A DNA stretch of 64,000 bases from Zanthoxylum bungeanum. Lineage: Eukaryota; Streptophyta; Magnoliopsida; Sapindales; Rutaceae. The position numbers and the translations under genes are program-made. This document shows positions 59,173 to 64,000 of the stretch, in pieces. Location of the stretch: NCBI GenBank assembly GCA_019454045.1, contig SKCR01038879.1, positions 62,001 through 126,000 on the forward strand, written 5' to 3'. Numbering within the stretch: the stretch's first letter is position 1; each line of letters opens with the position of its first letter. The notes under the pieces were generated by a model. It was not told the DNA's origin, did no database searches, and saw only the letters and a program-made list of their open reading frames with translations.

Positions 59173-61447
59173 CGGGTGCCTTTCTGTACCACGGGCTTGG
59201 GCCTTCTGTTTGACTTCTCACCCCCACAAAAGCCTTGGGCCTACCAACCTCATCATGCCCCTCTTCAGACTTCAAACTTCCTCGGGGAGTGTGAGTTGAA
59301 GTTTTTTAAACCTGGTCGATGGAAGGAATCAATGAGTTTTCCTGACCAATTTCAGCGATAGTTTATTGGTCAAACAATATTTGTTAGTGTGAATTTGAAG
59401 GAATAGAGAAGTCTTTAATGTCTAAAGAGATTTTTATTAAGAAAATGGAAAATCTATCGAGTACTTATTTCTTCTTGATGCACGACAAGTTCACAAGAGA
59501 AGAAAAAGATAATCCTAAGAATTAGTCATAAGGGAAACAAGATACTTTCGCTTCATTCAAAGGGGAATCACTCACCCAAAATATACAAGTGTGGAAAAAT
59601 GAAAATGAAAACTGGATACAGCTAGATTCTTTTTGATGCATTCATCAAACATATAACTGGAAAAATTACTAGAGATTTACGAATATTTAAGAAAAAATAG
59701 CAATACAAGCGCTACTGGAGAAGTTTTCAAAGAGTTATGGGAGACAAAAAGATAGCTGTAAAAAATTTAAAGATAGTAAATTCCAAAACGAGTTGCAAAA
59801 CACTCGGCCTTCAAATAATCATAAGAGAAGTAAAACATGCAAGAAGCATTGAATCCCAAGGAACTTCAAACCACTCCACTATTGGTTAGCAACTCTAAAA
59901 GATTTCCCGTTGAAGTAAAAGCATACTAGCCAAGTATTAACAGTTCTTTGGGACTTGGGCTTCACTGGCTACACCAGTTTCTTCCACTTCAGAAAGAATT
60001 CACCCTCAAATTTACAAGTTCAATTGATATTTCTTTACAAACAGTTGTGGTTTAGTACAGTCAACAAATGGAAGTAGTTAGTAGACTATTGGATTCTATA
60101 AAATTTGACATAGCAAAATCTCACAAGGATAACTAATTGTAAGAATTAGTTTACAGGGGAATAGAATCAGTAAACACTATTAATTGTTTGATTTATCTCC
60201 AGAAATCTGCACACTCCACAAACCATGCTAATATAATATGGCAGTTAATATTGATTCAAAACTTTGGATAGATGGCTCTTAGTAGTTCAAGCTTGGACTA
60301 GGGTTTGAGTGGTTGCTTCACCATCACTATCAATTCCCAAAATAGTCGGACCACAAATAGATCAGTTTGTTCTATCCATGGCTTGCAACTTCTGAAATCT
60401 TTTATCAGTGGATGATGTCAAGTCACAAAAATTCAGACGGGTAAAGAATGTTGTTACTATAAAGGGACCTTATTCAATCACTATTGTTGAGCAATCCGTT
60501 GACAAGAAGAAGTTTAACACCCAACAGATGAATTAAAAAGCTTTAGCATTAATGCCCAAGCAACTTTATTGTCTTCACTCCTTTTATCACTACAAATTGG
60601 AATCCACTGTTCACTCAGATAGTTGCATAAGTACGCCCTACATGGAAAACCACCAAATCGTTTTTGAAGCAATCATTAGTTGCCACAAAAAGCTTTTCTG
60701 CCAGATCTGTAAAATGGGATCCATGGTTTAACATGACTTAATTCAAGTTTTTTAAAAAAACTATTATAAATAATTGAAGTATTTTCTTCCCTTCTTGTAC
60801 AGGAAGAATTCAATCTTGTTGCAGTAACCTCTTCAAACAAAATTTTCAGGATAAATAATTTTCTTAAGTAGTGGGTCCAAATCCAATATTAATTATCTCA
60901 CTTAAGAGTTCTACAAGGATATGAGAGACCATTGAGCCAACCGGGCTACTACATGCAGTATTAAGAAATAAGAAGCTTTGCAAGATTCATTTTTTAGCAG
61001 AAATTTCCACACGTGATATTTGTTTTATGTAGATCCATTTAAATTTAAAGATCATAAACATTTGAAGAAAGAAACTTGTGGGTATCACAATTATACCAAT
61101 TGAACCTGTTAAAGCACTCAACTTAGCATGATTTGGAGATGTTGATTAATTGGATTGCTTAGTAAGTTGAGTTTACTGAGGCTCTGCCTCCAAGGCTCCA
61201 ACCTGAACAGGTCTAAGGAAGCAACACATGCTCTCTCAAGAGGTCGGCATGTTTCATATCCTAAAAACAAGAATTTTTCTACACTGTTCATGTAAGCACA
61301 AGACTTTCAGGTGTAGCTTTGAGAAGAAATAATTGGAGACAAACGGATGCAAGCCCTTAAAAGGTATTTCTCAGACATACCATCGACAATATAACATGCC
61401 TAAATTGAAAAGTAGAAATTTTGTGGAAAGGGGCAGGGATTTCATAC
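59173..61447. other. 2.3 kb without recognised features
   Basis: Mixed-composition sequence with stops in all frames. No LTR ends, inverted terminal repeats or domain motifs were recognised. It could be a long intron of the PUR-alpha copy on its right, an old transposon, or both. The missing PUR-alpha exons were sought on the minus strand and not seen. Confidence 0.5.
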
Positions 61448-61854
61448 CTTCAAGAAACGGCCCCCTCCTGTTTTCTCCAATGTCGAAGTAAAAAACCTGG
61501 ATGAACAAAAAGCAATTAATAAAACATAAGCCATAATATTGAGAGAAGAATGAAGGGAAGTTACCTTGGTGTCGAGCTGCAATCCTTGCTGAAGAGTTCG
61601 TGATCATCTGAATTGACATAGTAATTAAAGAGATCAAGGAACCAAGAAATGCCTGAGAATGGAACAATGATAGTGGATCTAGTTGCTGTAGTCTTCTCAG
61701 AGATTTTCAGGTAACGCCCACGTGGGTTCTCTTTGAAATCAAAGTAAAATAGCTTATGCTCTACCTGCAACGTCTTGCATAAAAGCTCCACGTCATTCCC
61801 TCCTCCTCCTCCACCGCCGCCACCACTTCCTCCTCCGCCTGAATTCCCTTCCAT
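61448..61854 (-). pseudogene. PURA1-like: PUR-alpha transcription factor gene, first two exons, frameshifted
   Basis: PUR-alpha binds purine-rich single-stranded DNA/RNA in the nucleus. Exon 1 (61565-61854) encodes MEGN, a glycine run, then LLCKTLQVEHKLFYFDFKEN, GRYLKISEKT, STIIVPFSGISWFLDLFNYY and NSDDHELFSK, the first PUR repeat of the plant protein. Intron 1 (61497-61564, 68 bp) has GT and AG ends. Exon 2 (61448-61496) encodes VFYFDIGENRRG in the expected frame and ends at a GT donor. One base is missing from exon 1 after ELFSK and one G is extra in the G-run of exon 2. After splicing the frame is shifted for about 20 residues and then restored. Later exons (about two thirds of the protein) are not in the window, so it is either a truncated copy or the 5' end of a disrupted gene. 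Confidence 0.85.
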
Positions 61855-62052
61855 TCTACTTAATATGAAATGACTCGAGTTACTAAAAAGGTGCCTCCTT
61901 TCACTGGGTACGTGTGTTTATAAAAGGTAGATCTGAGAGAGAAATTGAAGCGGGGTTTATGTGCTTTGGTGTTTGTGTTATTGTACCGCCACGGTGGTGA
62001 AGAAAGTGGTTGTGGGTATTAGGGATAATGGGAATTGACTCATTGTTATTAG
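61855..62052 (-). promoter_or_regulatory. Upstream region of the PUR-alpha copy
   Basis: About 200 bp between the start codon and the hAT-type element. A weak TATA-like TTTATAAAC (minus strand, about 61915-61923) lies near 65 bp before the ATG. Support is slight. Confidence 0.3.
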
Positions 62053-62766
62053 TAGGGGTGGGCAAAAAAACCAACCGAACCGAATCAAACTGCAAACCGA
62101 ATCAAATCGGACTGAATTTACGATTTTTTTCCTAACGGTTCGGTTTGGCGGTTCGGATTGGCCCACCCCAACGGTTTACGGTTCGGTTCAGGACCTAATC
62201 CGAACCGCACCTGTTAAACCGAACCGAACCGTTATAATTAAAGAAATATAAATTTTTATAAAAAATTTGTATTTTTCTTTTAATTTTATTATATGTTTTC
62301 TTTTTATTAATATGTTAATACTTTTATTCTTAAATTTTTGTTAATATATTTATTTGTTAATACTTTTATTCTTCAATTTATTTGTTTTATGGTTGCATCA
62401 TTATTCTTGAAAGTAAGATGTTGGATTTGTCTCTTAATTAGAATGATGATAGGATCATTATTCGAGGTAATTTTTAAAAAAATACAAGAATTAATTGTGT
62501 CTCATTTTTCAATCCTTTATGAAGTGCATATGTTCCCTAGAGTTACAGCTTACACCCTAGCACTTCATACCATTTGTTGGATAGACTAATTATTTTTTTT
62601 TTTTACTTAAGTGGATGAAATTTTATTTTAAATATAATAATCTGTAAACCGAATCGAACCAATCCGTAAACCGCTGGTTTAAAAAATTTTCAATCTGAAC
62701 CAAACCGTTATTTAATGGTTTGGTTTGAGAAGTAAAAAATCTGAACCGTAAACACGCTCACCCCTA
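62053..62766. mobile_element. hAT-type non-autonomous DNA transposon
   Basis: 714 bp with terminal inverted repeats TAGGGGTGGGC (left) and TAGGGGTGAGC (right, reverse complement) and a perfect 8-bp TSD GTTATTAG (62045-62052, 62767-62774). Sub-terminal regions are rich in CCGAACCG/CGGTTCGG words on both sides, able to pair. An 8-bp duplication and AGGGGTG ends are typical of plant hAT elements. The AT-rich middle contains no transposase. Confidence 0.93.
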
Positions 62767-62851
62767 GTTATTAGTACCAGCATTTCTCTTCCCATTTTCA
62801 TTTTCATGCTCTATTTTATTTATATTTATATTTCGGGCGCGTCTACCATAC

Positions 62852-62874
62852 CCAGGGGTATGAGATACCCCTGG
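62852..62874. other. Perfect 10-bp inverted repeat
   Basis: CCAGGGGTAT, loop GAG, ATACCCCTGG. It may be the end of a small inverted-repeat element or a hairpin. No partner end was found. Confidence 0.6.
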
Positions 62875-62939
62875 TCTCTTCACCGTTCAGTTAAAAAAAG
62901 TAAAAAAAAAAAAAATTAACCGGTTAAACCGGTAATGAT

Positions 62940-63752
62940 TATTAAATATAAAAAATTTCCTCTCTCCAACTCTCTCAAATCTCTTTCGCTCTCACATCTC
63001 TCTTTTACAGTAGAGAAATTTTTCCCCAAATTTTGTGACCTCTCCATGCAGTCTTTCCTTTACCTGATCCAATACCTCTTCCTTTTCTGGTATTTTTCAG
63101 GGTTATTTTTTCCACCCTCTTCAGTCGCTCAAAATTTTTTTATGGTATTCTCTTCATGAGTCCTTTGTTCTATTCATCTATTTTATAGATCGCTTTAAGC
63201 TTTTGATATGTGTATGTTTATGTATCGTTCTGATGTCGAAACCCCAAACGATGCCGTTTGTTATCTGAGAGTTTAGGGATGGAACTTGTAAAATCTGAAA
63301 TTGCAGTTTTTGGTTTTTCAACCGCATTTTGTGGTTTTACAAGTGTTGGAAACTTTCTTAACCTGAAAAATGTGAACTGGGTTGGTATGTTTTGTACTAA
63401 TTCCATTGAAATGCTTCTTATTTTTGCTATTAAAATATGATATTGAATGCAGGAAAGTGTTTAGTAATTGGTTCTTTTTTTTATTTTTTGAAAAGAAATA
63501 GTGAATGATAGCTTATAAAATGGTATCACTTCAAGATAAAAGGAGAATTTTTTGTGTCCTATGTGACAAATGTGTTTTTTTGGGGGTTTCTGATGCTCTC
63601 TTATATAGTCATGATTTTGAAAATATAAAATGCCAGCTACAAAATGTTACAGTTCTAGAGAAGGAAATGCCTGATGGGTTTATGGAATATGTTTACCTCG
63701 ACTGAACATTATCTTAGTTGATTGATTCTGTTTTTGTATGGTAACTCTGTAG
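62940..63752 (+). promoter_or_regulatory. Probable 5' region and first intron of the right-end gene
   Basis: A CT-rich stretch (62955-63110, CTCTCTCCAACTCTCTC type) looks like a plant 5' untranslated exon. 63160-63750 is T-rich and intron-like, ending with a TCTGTAG acceptor at 63746-63752. No protein frame here is convincing. Confidence 0.4.
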
Positions 63753-64000
63753 GTGTAATGGAGAGCCAAGCTGCAAATCAGCTTCCTGAAGCAAATTCCT
63801 TACCAGATGGGTTTGTTGATAGCTCCACGGAGGATATGGCTCCGCTAACCCCAAATCTGGAACAATAAAAGTCTGTTGGTGATTACAAGGAGGATGATTT
63901 TGCAGACCTAGATGATTCTAATGAATCAAGGCATGAGTTCGGATCTAAAGGGTTTCAAACAAGTGAGGGTAGGACAGAGAAGACTCAGAAACTGAGAACT
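63753..64000 (+). pseudogene. First coding exon of an unidentified plant gene, with in-frame stop
   Basis: An exon begins after the AG acceptor, with ATG at 63758. The frame reads MESQAANQLPEANSLPDGFV, then SSTEDMAPLTPNLEQ, and stops TAA at 63866-63868. The same frame then stays open to the end of the window with an acidic, hydrophilic sequence (DYKEDDFADLDDSNESRHEF). The continued coding character suggests the stop is a mutation (or sequence error) and the gene runs on past 64000. I do not recognise the protein with confidence; it could be a plant-specific coiled-coil protein. If the stop is real and no downstream start is used, this is a pseudogene. Confidence 0.5.

Noticed and set aside
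62338..62589. 83-codon hydrophobic frame in the hAT-type element
   Set aside because: AT-rich filler giving Phe/Leu/Ile codons; no transposase motif.
62852..62874. Helitron 3' terminus
   Set aside because: The hairpin is convincing but no CTRR end follows at the usual distance and no 5' TC end was recognised.

Overview
This is a flowering-plant nuclear window (probably eudicot), dominated by nested LTR retrotransposons. The evidence is AT-rich DNA, Ty1-copia elements primed by initiator tRNA-Met, Ty3-gypsy elements with a tRNA-Asp-type primer site, a LONELY GUY (LOG) reading frame, a piece of the plant PUR-alpha gene and a hAT-type miniature element. No tRNA, rRNA, CRISPR array or complete single-copy host gene was found. 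Element boundaries rest on terminal TG...CA, primer sites, polypurine tracts and target-site duplications (TSDs) read from the sequence. Family names rest on recognised motifs.

Left block, 1-27852. A minus-strand copia element C (1-2285 and 23994-26719) runs off the left edge. Its sister A (2286-23993, TSD TAAAC) sits inside it. A plus-strand copia element B (11541-23661) sits inside the right LTR of A. A minus-strand gypsy-like element I (16025 to about 20040), with a large minisatellite, has replaced the integrase part of B. C itself is inserted in a gypsy LTR (J, 26720-27852).

Middle block, 27853-45342. Decayed gypsy-like DNA (K) holds a minus-strand solo LTR (28254-30267, TSD ACTTC). It is followed by the LTR of copia element H (32041-44730), which is split by D (32642-43174, TSD CACTC), a full-length sister of A and C.

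Right-centre block, 45343-59172. An Athila-like gypsy element F has an LTR and a decayed gag. Its LTR is split by element E (45803-54735, TSD AGAGG), and its gag by a solo LTR, G, of the A/C/D family (56895-59011, TSD ACACA/ACACC).

Element E is the most interesting object. Its two LTRs of about 1.92 kb are almost identical, so the insertion is recent. It has gag-like frames and no recognisable polymerase, but it carries an intact, intronless 217-residue LOG-type cytokinin-activating enzyme frame. Its LTR upstream of the TATA box has nine CACGTG and eight CACGTC boxes, the core bound by bZIP/ABA-type factors. Together this looks like a non-autonomous retrotransposon that has captured a hormone-metabolism gene and could place it under stress-type control.

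Right edge, 59173-64000. There is a 2.3 kb stretch I cannot identify, then the first two exons of a PUR-alpha gene on the minus strand with two opposite frameshifts. A 714 bp hAT-type miniature element (TSD GTTATTAG) follows, and then the start of an unidentified plus-strand gene with an in-frame stop.
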